Shown here: positions 33,522 through 46,900 of the stretch, piece by piece
Numbering within the stretch: the stretch's first letter is position 1
How the letters are laid out: each line of letters starts with the position of its first letter
Assembly (NCBI RefSeq): GCF_000227135.1
Contig: NC_018254.1
Coordinates: 156,450 to 220,449, forward strand
Direction of reading: 5' to 3'
Length of the DNA: 64,000 bases
Source: Leishmania donovani
Taxonomy: Eukaryota > Euglenozoa > Kinetoplastea > Trypanosomatida > Trypanosomatidae
Made by a program: the position numbers and the translations under genes
Notes under the pieces: generated by a model
Database searches by the model: none
What the model saw: the letters and a program-made list of their open reading frames with translations, nothing else
What the model was told of the DNA's origin: nothing

Positions 33522-36200
33522 GCCTTTTGTTTTTTTTTCGCAGGTCTGGTCAATCAGAGGAAAAGGGAAAGATCAGGAGGTGAACCGTGATACGCGTCGC
33601 ACACATACCCGCACACGTACGTGCGGAAGTACACAGCGCTGAGTACGACGATTGCCAATGCTGCAGCATATATATAGCTTTTTTTTCGTCTCATTATGGT
33701 GCTTGCTCGTTGCATGTGTGTGCGCGCTGACCGTTTCTGGTCGTTGCTGGTCTCCTCGTCTCTTCCTCGTCCTTTTCGCACTATTCTGGTATTTACTCTT
33801 TACGCCCGTTTTGCTTCTTCTTTTCGGAGTCGCCTCTCTGCGAACGTCTGTGCTGATGTGAGTTTGGGTTATCGGTTAGCCGTGTGCTCTGCGGTTCAGC
33901 TCCGCCGCCCCCCTTTATACCTCATTCTCGGTGCCTACTTCTCTCTGTGCGCACCTACGCGCGCAGATCCGCGTACTTTTTTCTTCCTTTTGGATCGTGC
34001 GCTTGTGGCGTCTAGAGAGGGCGTGTGAGAACCGCATTATCATTCGTTCATTCTTTTTGTGATCCAGCATTTCATTTATGGTGTGCACACACTCGAAGTT
34101 TATCGTCTCCGTCGTTTTCTCCTGGCTTTCCCGGGTGTCGAACACCGCCAACCACCCGCAAGCACAAGGGCGAAGATGGCGCTCTGCCGTCGTGCGCAAG
34201 AGCGGAGTCCGCCGAAAGAAGCGAAAAGCACTCAAAACACCTGCGTAGCGACACAGTGCGAAAAGAAGACTGACTTAACGATGAACAAAGGCGGCGGTGT
34301 ATACAGCGTGACGGAGTAGAACAACGCGACGACACGTTCAAGAACGCGCCACTCGGTTCCTCTCTTCTTCTCTCTTGCACGTCCCACCATCAGCGCTTGC
34401 CTGTTTTGTTTTGTCTTTTTGTCAGCTGAAACACGGTGTAACTAGAAGATAACGCGATCGGTGCTGCCCATGCCTCCCCTGATCTTTTCATGGGCGTCCA
34501 TGGCATCCCTACCAGCGCCAACAGTCGGGCAGCGAGAGACGAAGTAAAGGACACAAAGCAAGCAACGAAGACAAAACGGTAAAAGGGCGCATTCGCAAGC
34601 CGCAGAGCCTCTCTTTTTTTGTTTTGTGTGCGACCCCTCCTTTTCCTGCCCCTTGTTCTTTTCTCGCGTGTGCGTATGTGTGCATGTTTCTCTCTTCCTC
34701 CCTCTCGAACTTTTTTCGTGTGTTTGTGTGTGCTGAGCTTGTGCGCGGCATCGAGAGACAGAAGGGCGTATGTGAGCGAGCGCGTTTCTGTGCGCACAAG
34801 TGCCGCCACTTTCTCCATCGACGGGGAGGGCGCCCTTTGATGACGTCTTCTGTTTCCATCTGCGCCTCCCTCCCCTTCCTCCTCCTCCTCTCCCCCTCCC
34901 CACTCCCAATCACCACAACACTCCGAGGAAAAAGAACCAACCGAAGAAACCGAAATGTGGCCTCTCTGTGTGTTGCACGCTGTCGCTTGCACGTATGCTT
35001 TCGGGTTCGCTTTCCTTCGCATTCCTGACCGTCTCCCTGCTCTGCCGCTGTTACGGCTGTTAATGGCGCTATGCTTGTGGTGATGCAGGTGGCCCCCTCG
35101 TCCGTTGGCTCGGTGGAGACATACATACGGAAAACACAAAAGAAAAATGGAGGACGCCGCTGCCGATTTGCTGCCTCGTGTCTGCGCTGTCCCTCTCCCC
35201 TACCCTTCTTTTTTTTCCGGGCAGAGTCTCTTGCGTGGATTTCGTGCTCGCGTAATCGGTGGCGAGGACAAGAGCAGGAGACCCACTCGATCGGAGTTCG
35301 CGGAACGAAAAGCATAAAACGAAAAAGACAGAGGCGATCCGCAGCACACGTTACTTTCCATTTAACTCTCGAACCCGCGATGTCGTCTTCACAGAGGACA
35401 TCGATGGACAAGGGAGCCACGCGGAGATGACCTCACCGCAGGCTCTCCCTTCACACGTTCTGGTTCGTCTCGACAAACGTTGACAGCTTTTTTGTGTGTC
35501 TTGAGTGGATGGCATCAAGGGTGCTTGCCGATTTCCTTCCTCTTCTTTTATGTGTCTTTTGATCACACCATATCTCCCTCCTCCTCTCCTTCTCCCACCT
35601 ACACCCCTTATTTTGGTTTCAAGGCGCGTAGCCTTGCGCATGCGTGTGTGTGTGTACGCGTGTGCACCGCTCCCCGCCATGTGGGATATCTGGCATGTCT
35701 CCGTCTCTTCTTGTCTTTGTCTTTATCGCTCTTCGGTCAGTCTCTGCATATATGTATCTTTCTTGTTTTTTTTTTGGCAGCGGAGAACGTCAGTGCACTC
35801 GACGAATGGGCCCCGCCACGTCCTCTCTCCTGGGTCTCTCTCGCACTCGCCGCACTCGCACACGTGAACGTTCGAATGACGCCGGCCGCGACGACGCGGA
35901 GGAAAAGAGAGAAGACAAAACGGTGCCTGAATACGTGCGGTGTGAGAGCGGCAGACTGACAGCAGCAAAAAAAAAGGCCGCAGCCGTGCTGTCGGTGCTT
36001 TTGTGTTTTTCTTTTCACGTGTGTGTGTGGGGTGGGTGGGTGGGTGGGGGTGGACAGTGCGTCGTACGTCACGCTGCTCGCCGTAGTCCTACCTCTTCTT
36101 ATGTCTCGGAGTCTTTCTATGTGCACTTTCTTAGTCACGTTTCAGTTTTGCTGATGATTTTTCTTTTTACTTCCATGTGAAGCGTGTGCGCATTCACATG

Positions 36201-36224
36201 CACACACACACACACACACACACA
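36201..36224. repeat. (CA)12 microsatellite
   Basis: Uninterrupted CA dinucleotides in the long spacer; likely length-polymorphic between strains. Confidence 0.95.
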
Positions 36225-39200
36225 TGCACGTGCTCATCCAAATCCTGGCAGCTCATGACCCTCTCACTCCTTTTCTGTCTTTCTGCATCTTCGAGTACCT
36301 CTTCTGGGGAAAAACAGTGGACTTGAGAGGTGCAGAGTGGGCGAGGGGGCGCTGTGCGGAAGGTAGATAGAAGGCAGCATCATAAGAATACGTGGATGTT
36401 GTTTCGCTGTTGTTGAGTTGCTTCAGAATAACAGAAGAGACGCGTGCGCGTATTCGCTCACCTGTACGCAGCTCTCCACACAGCCCTTTCACATGCCACG
36501 ACACTGGCCACACCGAGAAAAGTCATGGTAGGTGTACTGTCTTGGGGAGGCAGTACGCCGAACACCAATCTTATGCCATGACGCGAAGAATGTGAAGGGC
36601 AGCAGCGATCCGTCGATCTTCGCTGAATGTGGCGCGCTGTGGCGTTCTGATCTCTTTTTGTGTTGCTGAGTGTCTGTGTAGATCGTTGGCAAGTGGCGTC
36701 GGTACTGCCCCATTTCTTCTGTGTTCAATGCTGCGCCGCCTCTCTCTGACTCCCTCTCTCATCGGCACCGTCTAGGGAGTCAGGAGGCGCTTGATGGTTC
36801 TTTCGTTTTGCATGGCAAGTCCTCTTGTTTTTGTTGCTTTCCGTTACGTTTTTTTCTGTTGTTGTGTACGTGTCTCATCTTTTCCCTTGTGTGCATATTA
36901 TTGTAGATCCGTCTTTGTTTTTCTCTTGCGATGCCGTCTGTGTCTGTGGGGGAGGGGGAGGGAGAACAGATCCGCAGTTTCAATTTTTTTTTCGTTCTTG
37001 CTGCGGGCGGCTCAGGCGCGACGCTGCGAGCTCCTTCCAGCTCACTTCTTTACCACTCGATGCTGAAATGTTCACCACAACTGATGTCGCTGCCTTCGTT
37101 AAATTTTTTTTTACGTATGTGCCGCACCTCATCTGCCAGAGGGTGGCGCAGGTTGCGCCTCTGGTTGACGTCAGTCTGTGGAGGGGATGAGCATTCTCAC
37201 TCTTTTTTCGGGCTGGTGTGTATGTGTCGGTGTGTGGTCGCAACCCTCTCCACGGTTTTCTGCCCCCTCTTCCCACCCCCACCTGTTTCCTGTCGACTTT
37301 TTTTTTCGTCCTTCTATTGTGCATTATGTTTTTTCCGTTGTGCTATCTATCTATATATGTATACTGTGTGACTGCGTGTGTGTGCATGTCTCCTCCTCTC
37401 CCCACCCCTCTCCCTTCCTTCCTCTTTGCCCCAGCGTGTCTCTCCCTCTTTTCATCTCTACATCCTCCACGTCTTTCTTTTGGCTGTTGGTGATGACGTG
37501 CCTGTCCTCCGTTCCGTTCCTTCTTTTCACTTTTCTTATACATCGCTGGTCCTTTACGTTTCTCGTCCCTCTTCTTCCTGCCCCCTTCCCCCTGTCGCAT
37601 GGCCATTCTTCTGTCTTCTCTCTCGCCATCTTGACGCAAATGCATTCTTGGCACTTCCGTCGAGGATGGGCGTAACGGGGACGTACTGTAGCGCATCCGC
37701 CTCCTTGAGCCGCGCTAGTGGTGGTTAATAGTGACTCGCGTTGATGTCATGCTCCTCATGCACAACGTAGCAGCGTGTTGTCGTCGAGTGAGTGGTGGAG
37801 AGGGTGAGAAGCATACAAGACACAGGGGAGAGAAGAGAAAGAGAGACGTGTGCAGCCGATTCGCTACGAAGTGTTTTTTTTTCCCGTGTGCATCTCCTCT
37901 CTTCCGCCCTTTCGTGGCCTCCCTCGAACCCCTGACTTCACCGTCTGCATCCGCGTACGCGCGGGTCTGCGTCTTGTGGTGTCCCTCGCTTCGCCTTTTT
38001 CTCGTTGTTGCCGCTTCATTGTTTTTCCTTTTTGTTGCGTTCTGTTCATCTTTTCTGTCCATCACGGCCGCTTCTCATATTGAGAAGGAATGAAAAAAAG
38101 AAAACGCAGGTGATGCGCTACCCAATGTGCGCCTCCACTTGGTGTGGCAGCGTGCCGCTGTGCGTGTGTCTGTGTGTGCCGTCCATCAATGTGCGACGGA
38201 GAGCGCGCAGGCTTCCAACGCACGAGCTGTTTATGCCCTTCCCCCCCCCCCCGAACCTTCTCTACTGAGGCCGCTGGAATAGAAAGCACGACACACCCAG
38301 AACCGTATGCAGATACACAACAGGTCAATGCGGAAGAGAACGCGTGCTTCGGGATGATATCGTGGCGCTGAAGGGCATGTTGTAGAAAGCGAGGAACGCC
38401 GTTGGGTTGCCAGCAGTCAACTGGAAAGGACGCTGATCTTTTCAGATATGCGGCCCCTCTTCTTCCTCCCTGCCGACTTTCACCCCGACCTGCCTCTCGT
38501 CGATGTTATCTTGTGGATGCGCACAGTGCGGGGCTGCGTGCTTTTTCCCTCTGCCTTGCGCTCCTCCTCTTTCCCATGCTCGCTTGTTGCCTCAGTTGGG
38601 AGCTGACGAATGGACCGTATCCTGTGCGCGGACGCGTGTGGAAGGATGCACGTGAATCGGCCAGGCGCTTGACAATTCGATTGCATGGCGTCACCCCTCC
38701 TCTTTTCGTGAGCGAGGCCGTCTGGGCGTGAATGCAAGTATTGTGCCACGTTGTGTCTGTCTGCGCTGGGAGGTGTCGAGGAGTGGAAGGGAAGGCGTGG
38801 GGAGGTCCGGTTCCAACTCAGATGGGCGCATGCGCGCACGCTGGTGTGCCTGTAGCTTAGCTTGTATATACATATATTTTCGTTTTGTTTACATCTCGTG
38901 CTGTTTTCGCTATGCAATGTTTTCTATTTTGTTTCGCCTGTATGCGTGTGCTGCCCTGTCTGCAGGGCCTTTCTCAGGGAGCTCTCGTGTGCGTGGTGAG
39001 CTTGCGCGCGTTGGGTGTCGGCCGCTGTCTCTGCGTGATTGAATCGCATCATGGGCTACCGGGTAGCGGCCACTAGAAAGCTGTTCTGTGTGTGTGTGTG
39101 TTTTCGCGTGTTGGGATCTCCTCTGTTGGCCATGCTCCCGCGTTTGTGTTCTCCCCCTGCTCTGCCCCCTTCTTTTTGATGTGTTTTAGTTGTGTTTTGC

Positions 39201-42027
39201 ATGTATCTCGTCTCTTTATTTCTTCTCCCTCTCTGTCCCTTCTCTCTTTTTTGCTTTTTTCGTATGTGTGTGTGTGTTTGATTGCGCATCCTCGCTTTTT
39301 TTTTCGTGTGCGTTGACAGGCTCTCTGCCTTCCCGCGTGTGCCGCGACGTTGCTGTCCTCTTCGAGAACTTTATTGTCCTGCCGTTTGACATCCATGATG
39401 AGCGGCCGACAACACGAAAAAAAGAGTGCCACCTACTCTCTCGTGTCGATGTCGCGTGCACGAAGCGAAAATGGATGCACACACGCTGCCTGCCCGGCTT
39501 CCTTTCTTCTTGTGCGAATTTTCGTCGCTCCCTCTGTATCTCATGACTTGGTCCTTGGCGTGGCGTCACGACAAATCCGATGCGTGTGGCAAGTTGTATT
39601 GCATGTCTGTGCATTCTCACGCGCACACGCTCTCTCTCTCTCGCTTCGACAGTGCTGGAGTTGATCCCGCCTCGCCCATTCCCGTACGCTGCCAGTGCTT
39701 CACTCCTTTTTCTTTCCGGGAACACAGAAGGAGCAGTCGTGGACGGCGCGCGATGCACGCCACCGCCTTACATTGCGGGATGTCCCGTAGTGAGCGGGCG
39801 AAGATAGACCAAGGTGCGGCGAAGTCGAGGCAGCGTCTTGCACGGGGTTGGGTGCGAAGGGCCACGCCGCGTCAGTGGTGCGCTGACGTTCTTTTTGTTT
39901 CACTTATTTTGTGTTTTCGCAGCCGCCAAAAGCAAACTAAAGAAGGAGTCGAAACTGGAGAGGGGAGAGGACGAGTCCGGATAGGCGCGGCCCCCTCCAT
40001 CCCTCTCATGTAGGAAAAGGGCCTCGGCATTCCATTGAGGCGGAGACTGAGCCCATCGTGTGGGGGAGAAGGGCGGAGGGGCGGGGGCGGCTCGAGGCTC
40101 TGAGATGGTGATTGAAGACAGCAAGAAGAAGCGGCACCAACGTAAGTGCAGCCTTGGAAGGAGGAAGACGTGAAGATGGGCTGATGCGTCTGGTTCACCT
40201 GGTAGACGAGAGAACATAGGGAGCCAAGCCAAAAGGTGGTGTTTTGGCGTGCAGGGGAACTCTGTATCGTCTTGCTCACCCCTTGCGGGGGGGGAGACGC
40301 GCCACAACAGAAAGGGAGATGTGGAGAAGCCGCACATGCAAAACCGCAGCAGGCTGGAAAAAAAAAGCGAAAGCAGAAAGAGCGCAGCACACGTATGCCA
40401 CTTCGTTTCCTCGAATAGCGAAAAATTAAAGAGCCGAAAAAGAATTTCGAGTTCTGCTCATTTCCACAAGCCAAGAGCAAAGTCCGAGGCACGAGAGAGA
40501 GAAAAGAAGGCGATGGGACGTCAGAGATGCGCAGCGAAAAAAAAAACGAACATACAACAACGTGTTTGACTGAAGGCGTGCAGCCGCCCCTTACGACTTG
40601 CCGTGTACGTGTCCTTCTCATTCTTTCATCCACTATCTTTTTGTTTCAGCGATGGTTTTCTCCCGTTTCTGAGAGCCTTGTGTGCAACTTGATCAAGGGC
40701 GCGTGGCTTTGTGTCGTTCCTGTTCTTGCTGTCCGCGAGGTGTGCTGGGCCAACGACGGGGCGATCAAGAGCGTGGGTGGCCTTCGTACACCGGACAAGT
40801 CACGTACACATGAACGTTTACACACACGCTATCACTCACCGCGTAGACGTGCACACGGTGAAATACTTTCTTCTCCGTTTTCGTGTGCTACAACTTTCGA
40901 ACAATGCCACCGAACCCTGAAAAAGAAAAGGCAAAAAAAAACGTATACAGGCAAGAAGAGCGCTGCCGCGGTTAGATGCGACCGAGTGCAAGAGGGCCTC
41001 TGAGTGGCGGCACTTCGCGGCGTTTTGCTCGCCGTCTTTTGTGCTTTTTTCGGACACCATAATCGATGTCGACGCCTGCATCCACACCCGCGAGGTCGTG
41101 TGTGAAAGATATACGGTTTGGACATGGCGGTGGTGAAGTAGAGCGAATCACCATTGACGCTGCTGTCTCTCTCTGCAACTGAACTTCGTCACTGCCGTGG
41201 GCATGTCTTAACCCCTGTTTGCCACACATCTGTATGCGCGTATGCGAACACACACATAGATGTGTATATGCGTGTGTGTTCCGCCTCACGTCGTCTCGTT
41301 CCTCACCTCTCCTGCCTAAATGCCTTTTTTTTTATTGCTGCTTCCCGTCCGAACCCCTCTTCGTGGGCTACGCTTCTCCACACGCACACATACGGCCTCC
41401 ACTTTCTCAGCGCTGGAGAGCTTCATGTGAAGTGTAAGCATCTACGCCCACCACCCAGACAAACAGGCGCGCGCACACACACGCGCAAGCGCCAGCAGAA
41501 CAAAAACAAACAAGCGTACATCAGCACTTTTCGCCCGTACTAAGTTTTCCTTTCGCCTACCCTTCTCCTTACCTTTACCTTCTCCGTCATTGTCTTGTAG
41601 GCTACGCCGTCTCGTCAAGGCGCGGAGAAAGGTGCACTTAGGTGTGTGCCACAACGGGTGAAGGTGGGAAGGTCAGCAAAAAACGAACGGAGGCCCACGC
41701 GAACGCGAGATTTTCGCGTGTGGCTACTTGTTGTGTGTCTCTGCTCTCTTCGCCGTTTTCTTTTCGACGCTCTTTCTCAGCCTCTGTCTCTTTTCCGCTT
41801 CTTTGCCTGCTTGCCGCGGTAGAGGTGCGTGCGCGCCCTGTTGCGGTGCCAGCTTGACCTCCCACCCCTCTAGATTCGTCCTCTCGCCACCGCACTGCAA
41901 CGCCATCAGCCGCGAAGAAAATACCGATACGCTCGCAACAACGTCCAGAAGCATAGCCACCATCGAGAGCAGCAGAGCCAGCGCAGAAAAGAAAAATCAA
42001 AGCGGCCCCCCTCCTCCCCCACCCCCT

Positions 42028-42120
42028 ATGTATATACACATGCATGTATGCATATATATATAGATGTATATACATATATATATATATACATACATACATA
42101 CATCAATACATCTGTATATT
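42028..42120. repeat. TATA/CATA-rich microsatellite block
   Basis: Compound simple repeat of TA and CATA units, preceded by a C-rich run. It has no coding content. Confidence 0.9.
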
Positions 42121-43744
42121 TGCACCGCCCAAAAGCAGCCCCACCACACAACCACACTTTGCCTACACAGGCAAGCCTACAACGCTGAGCAGCGTGTAGG
42201 CTGCGCACGCGAATACACGGTACACACACGCGCACACATTCGGATCCCCGCTTAGCCTCCTCTACCACTTTTTCTATTCATCCACTCACAGCTATTCTCC
42301 CTCGCATTACTAAAACCCTCTCGCACACGTGTAAGGGGCTAAGCACGAGCTGGTGTGGTTTCTCAAGCAAGCGACGCGTCGGGACATCGAGCCGAGTTTC
42401 CAAAGAAAGACACAAGAAGATAACCGAACGCACGCTCGAGTGGAGAGGCGCATTGCAAGAGCTTCTGCTCTTCTTGGAGCTCTGTCGGCTTTGGTCAATC
42501 TTGTGGAGTGTGCACTTCTCGTTCCCAAGTGCGGAAGGCAGCTTCCCTCGGCCCACCTCCCTCCATACCTTGTTCGACCTCCTCCTGACTTCCCTCCACT
42601 TCCGTCTCTCTCTCTCCTCTCGTGCTTCGCGCGTGTCTTTCTCTTTTTCTCCGAACACCATCTTTGGCCTCTTACTGTTCTGAGCTGGCTGCGTGTGTTT
42701 GTGTGTCTCGCTGTGCTCCTGCTTCGCATCTTTCGGCTCGCAACCCTCACACCCCCTCGCACCACCACCAACACTGCCCCCTCTTCTTCATTCCTTCCAC
42801 CTCCGGGTGGCGGACTCCTTTGTGCCTCTCCGCTCCATCCTTCCTCGGTGTGTGGCGTGCGTGGTGGCGCCCGTTTTGTATCAAAGAGAGGAGTACACAC
42901 ACGCGCATCATCTGGAAGCGAACTGCGCTTTCACCATTGATGTTACACATTTTTTTTTCGTGGGCAACTCTTTTGGATTTTTATATTCGTTCTGCGTTCT
43001 ACGTGCCACACGCGCACAGGCATCCGCTGCCCTGTTGCTTCAGAGTGCAAAATCGGTGACCAACAGAGGACCATCATTGGTGGGGGCTGTGGTCGTTGCA
43101 CCTATTGCGGCCCTCCTCACTTGAGCATTGTCCGTGGAGCTGGCTCGACGATTAGAGAAAGTGCATCACAGTCCCGCCCATCTTTCCTACGCACGCTCGC
43201 CTTGTACATAGCCATTTTCTTCTTTGCCGTTACTAATTTTCAGTAACCTCTCTCATTTTGTTTTTCTTCTTCTTCGGCTGGTTTCGTTTTGTGTTGTGCC
43301 ACACCAAGACCTTTCAGTGCACATCTTTCTCACCTCCCCTTCACATCCCCCCCCGCCTGCTGTCGCAGAGTAAATTATTGTTTGGTGTGCGGCGTGTGCG
43401 CGCGCGTGGCTTTGTGTGTGTGTTTATTTTTTTCGGATTTACTTTCCCCTTTGGGACTGCGCCAAGTCTGTTGTATGCCCCCGTCAGTCCCTTCCGCCGA
43501 CGTCTCTCTCTCGTTTTGATCGCGCCTAAGCTGCCGTTTTTTTTTCCCTTTGCGTTCGTGTTGCGACTTGGTTTAAGCTACGGAGCGGGGCGCATCTTGC
43601 CCCTCCACACGTTCTCTCTCTCCGTTGACGTGTCGATCGCGCTCCTCACCGTTCTCTTTCCCTTTGGTTGTTGGCCGCGTGTGTATATGTATATTCTTTA
43701 TTCTCCTTTTCACACCACGTTTGGTCTTGTGGGTCTCTCTCGAT

Positions 43745-43794
43745 ATACATATATATATATACCCGTTTTTGTGTGTGTTGTTGCGCTCTTGCAG
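43745..43794 (+). promoter_or_regulatory. Candidate trans-splice acceptor of the third calpain-like gene
   Basis: A TA microsatellite leads into a T/G/C tract ending in TTGCGCTCTTGCAG, with AG at 43793-43794, about 110 bases before the ATG at 43905. The spacing is typical of trypanosomatid 5' UTRs. Confidence 0.5.
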
Positions 43795-43904
43795 GGTGGA
43801 GCGCAGCGGCGCCCTAAAAAAAAACGCTACGACCTCAGCAGGTCTGAAACAGCATCAGAAAAGGAGGACGGCAGCTCGACCTCCCGTATCTCCTCTCGAT
43901 AATC

Positions 43905-46900
43905 ATGTCGTCACTTTTTACGGAAGTACCGGACAGCAACACGCTCTTCAAGGACACTGAGTTCATCGCAAGCAATCAAGATGTGGCAGATCAGTGGGTG
44001 TCCATTCGCGATCTGTATCCGAGCGGCGTGAACCAGCCGCTGCTGCCCGAAGTATTCTCGCGCGAGCAGTTCGGCCAGGGCAACCACTATGAATGCTTCA
44101 TGCTCTCGGCACTTGCAACGCTGATCCGCTTCCCGGATGTGATCCGCAACTGCTTTGTGACGAAGAAGGTGCGCCAGGATGGCCGCTACACGTTCCAGTT
44201 CTTCCGCGGGCAGGAGTGGGTGAAGGTCGAGATCGACGACACCATTCCTTTAGAGGATGATGCGGTTCTGTACGCGCGGTCCCCGACTGAGCACTGGTGG
44301 CCGCTGCTGCTGGAGAAGGCGTACGCGAAGTTCTACACCGGCTACGACCAGCTCGAGGGCTGCACGTTGCAGGAGACATTCCACGACTTGACAGGCAACC
44401 CGGTGCTGAACATCCCCATGGACGCCAAGCTGGCCAAGGCGGCCGGCGTCAATACTAAAGATGGACCTTACTGGTTGTTGATGGGTGAATGCCTGCTACG
44501 CGGCGACCATGTCTTGTCTGCCCTTACGAAGGATGCGGAACTGGAAAGCATCGGCATGCAGTCGGAGCAGCAATACGCAATTCTAGGTATCTTCTCTCTT
44601 ACAGGATCTTCGGCACTGGACGACATCGTTATTCATCTGCACAACCCCTTCGAGGACGATGAGTACGAGTACAGCGGTCCCTTAAACAAGAACGACAGCA
44701 AGTGGACAGAGAAGCTGCGGCAGCAATACCCCGTAGATGACCGCTATTCCATCTTTATTCCGCTGAAGTTGTTTCTGAAATCCGTGAACTCCATCCAGCA
44801 CTGCTTTATGCGCACCATCGATGCTGTGTCGCAAACGTACAGCGCCGCATGGAAGGGTGAGTCGGCCGGCGGCAACCCGACGAGTGTGTTGTGGCGCAAG
44901 AACCCGCTATTCCTGGTGCGAAACAGCGGCCCGGCGGAGGTCAAGATAGTCACGATGATACAGCAGGAAGACCAGCGCCGCTTCTCCAATCCGGATAGCG
45001 ACACAACTTACGCTCAGTGTGGTGTTGTCGTGACTCGGTTCACCTACCAGCACCCGATACCGACCTTCTACGTCACCGGAAACAGCCACAAGACAATCTT
45101 CAAGGGCCTCTTCCTCAACTCGCGCGACGTGTCGAACGTATTTACGATCCCGGGGCACTCCATGTGCTACCTCGTCCCCTGCACCATGCAAAAAGGCGTC
45201 GAGGCTAGCTTTCAGTTATCGCTGTACCACCTCAAGGATCAAGATTACTCGCAGCTCTCAGTAGAGCAGCTGACCATCCCTGGCATGAACTGGGCCGGCC
45301 CTGCCACGAAAGATATTGAGCTGTGCCAGAAAAAAAAGGACCGTGCTGACTTCTACGTCGATGAAGGGACCGATATTCACATCCTCACGCACCAAACAAA
45401 GCCCTACGTCAGCAAGTCCGGCGGTGACGCCATGACGGAGGACTTCATGGGCATGTACCTCTACGACGACACGGACCGCAAGATAGCCGGTGTGCACGCT
45501 GCCACGAACTTCCGCGAGATCAGCATCATCCACCGCCTCCCCCGCAGCGGTCGCTATGCCATCTCCATCACGTGCCCGCGTGCGAAGGGCGAGGTGCCGG
45601 CTTACATTACCATCGTTGGCTCGCACGCCTCGAACGTACGCATCGTCGACCCACCAGAGGATGCCACGATGTTCGACGATGAGGACATCATCGACGAAGG
45701 CGAAGACGCCGCCCTCGTGCACAACCCGATCGACTACGTCCCCGTCGTATTCGATGTGGCGCACCACGACGAGCAGGCCGAAAGCGATTCCCCGTTCGAG
45801 GACAAGCGCTTCTACGTGGACAACCGTGGTGCCACGAGCGAGCCATGGGTGCACATCGGCGACCTTTACCCCGAAGGCAAGACGAGGCCGCTGCTGCCGA
45901 ACGAGCTGAGCCGCGACCAATTCGGGCAGGGCGACCACTACGACTGCAGTACGCTGACGGCGTTCGCGGCACTGCTGGAACACCACCCCGACGTGATCCG
46001 CAACTGCTTCATCTCGAAGAACCCGCGCAAGGATGGCCGCTACACGTTCCAGTTCCACCGCTACGGGCAGTGGATCAAGGTGGAGATCGACGACCGCATT
46101 CCGATGGTGAAGGGCGACACGGTGTTTTGCCGCTCGCCGACGCACCACTGGTGGCCGCTGCTGCTGGAGAAGGCGTACGCGAAATTCTACACGCGTTATG
46201 AGAACCTCGAGAACCTTTCGCAGGAAGAGGTCTTTCACGACTATACAGGTCGTCCGCGCATCTCTGTGTCGACTGACCCGGCGGAGGCGAAGGTGAACAT
46301 GTCCTACTTCGACGAGGCGCCCTACTGGAAGGAGCTGGCTAGCAAGTTGCCGGACTTGTGCACGACTGCACTGGCGAGCGGCCGAGAGGCGGAGCAGTAC
46401 GGTTTGCTGAAGGGACGGCATTACGCGGTGCTGGATATTGTATCGATAGCCGATGGGGAACGGGTTAGTGACATGCTTGTGAAGATGTACAACCCGTATG
46501 AGGACTCGCCGTACACGGGTCCGATGAACGCCAAGGACGACGCCTGGACTAGTGAGCTGCAGAGCAGGTTTAGACCCGGAGATGATAGCCACGCTTTCTA
46601 CATCCCTGCCGACAACTTTGTGACGGCGTTCTCGGCGATGCAGATGGGGTACGTTGGTGGCCTTGCGGAGCCTTCTCGGCACTTCAACAGCGAGTGGGGC
46701 CAGGACACCAATGGCGGGGACACGTCTCTCATATCATGGCGCAAGAACCCCTTGTTCATTTTTTCGAACCCGACAAACGACGTTGTGCAGCTCGTGGCAA
46801 TGCTGCGTCAGCCGGATCAGCGACACTTGCTGCACACCATGCCAAACCAGGAGCTGGTCTATCCCATGAAAGGTCTTTCTGTCGCCCAGGCAAACCCCAG

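Larger units (their letters stand above)
32659..43904. other. 11.2-kb stretch with no supported gene
   Basis: All open frames here are low complexity (Ser/Phe/Leu/Cys-rich on +, Lys/Arg/His-rich on -), as expected from pyrimidine-rich DNA, and none shows a domain or an extended GC3-biased frame. The stretch contains many T-runs, (TA)10 at 33501-33521, (CA)12 at 36201-36224 and a TATA/CATA block at 42028-42120. It should hold the 3' UTR of the upstream gene and the 5' UTR of the next, but it is much longer than usual spacers inside a Leishmania gene cluster. Confidence 0.6.

Noticed and set aside
34390..35420. 249- and 303-codon minus-strand ORFs in the long spacer
   Set aside because: Lys/Arg/Glu-rich low complexity created by pyrimidine tracts on the + strand; no domain, and the orientation is opposite to the cluster.
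39872..40633. 253-codon minus-strand ORF
   Set aside because: Ser/Phe/Pro-rich without any motif and with no codon bias like that of the real genes.
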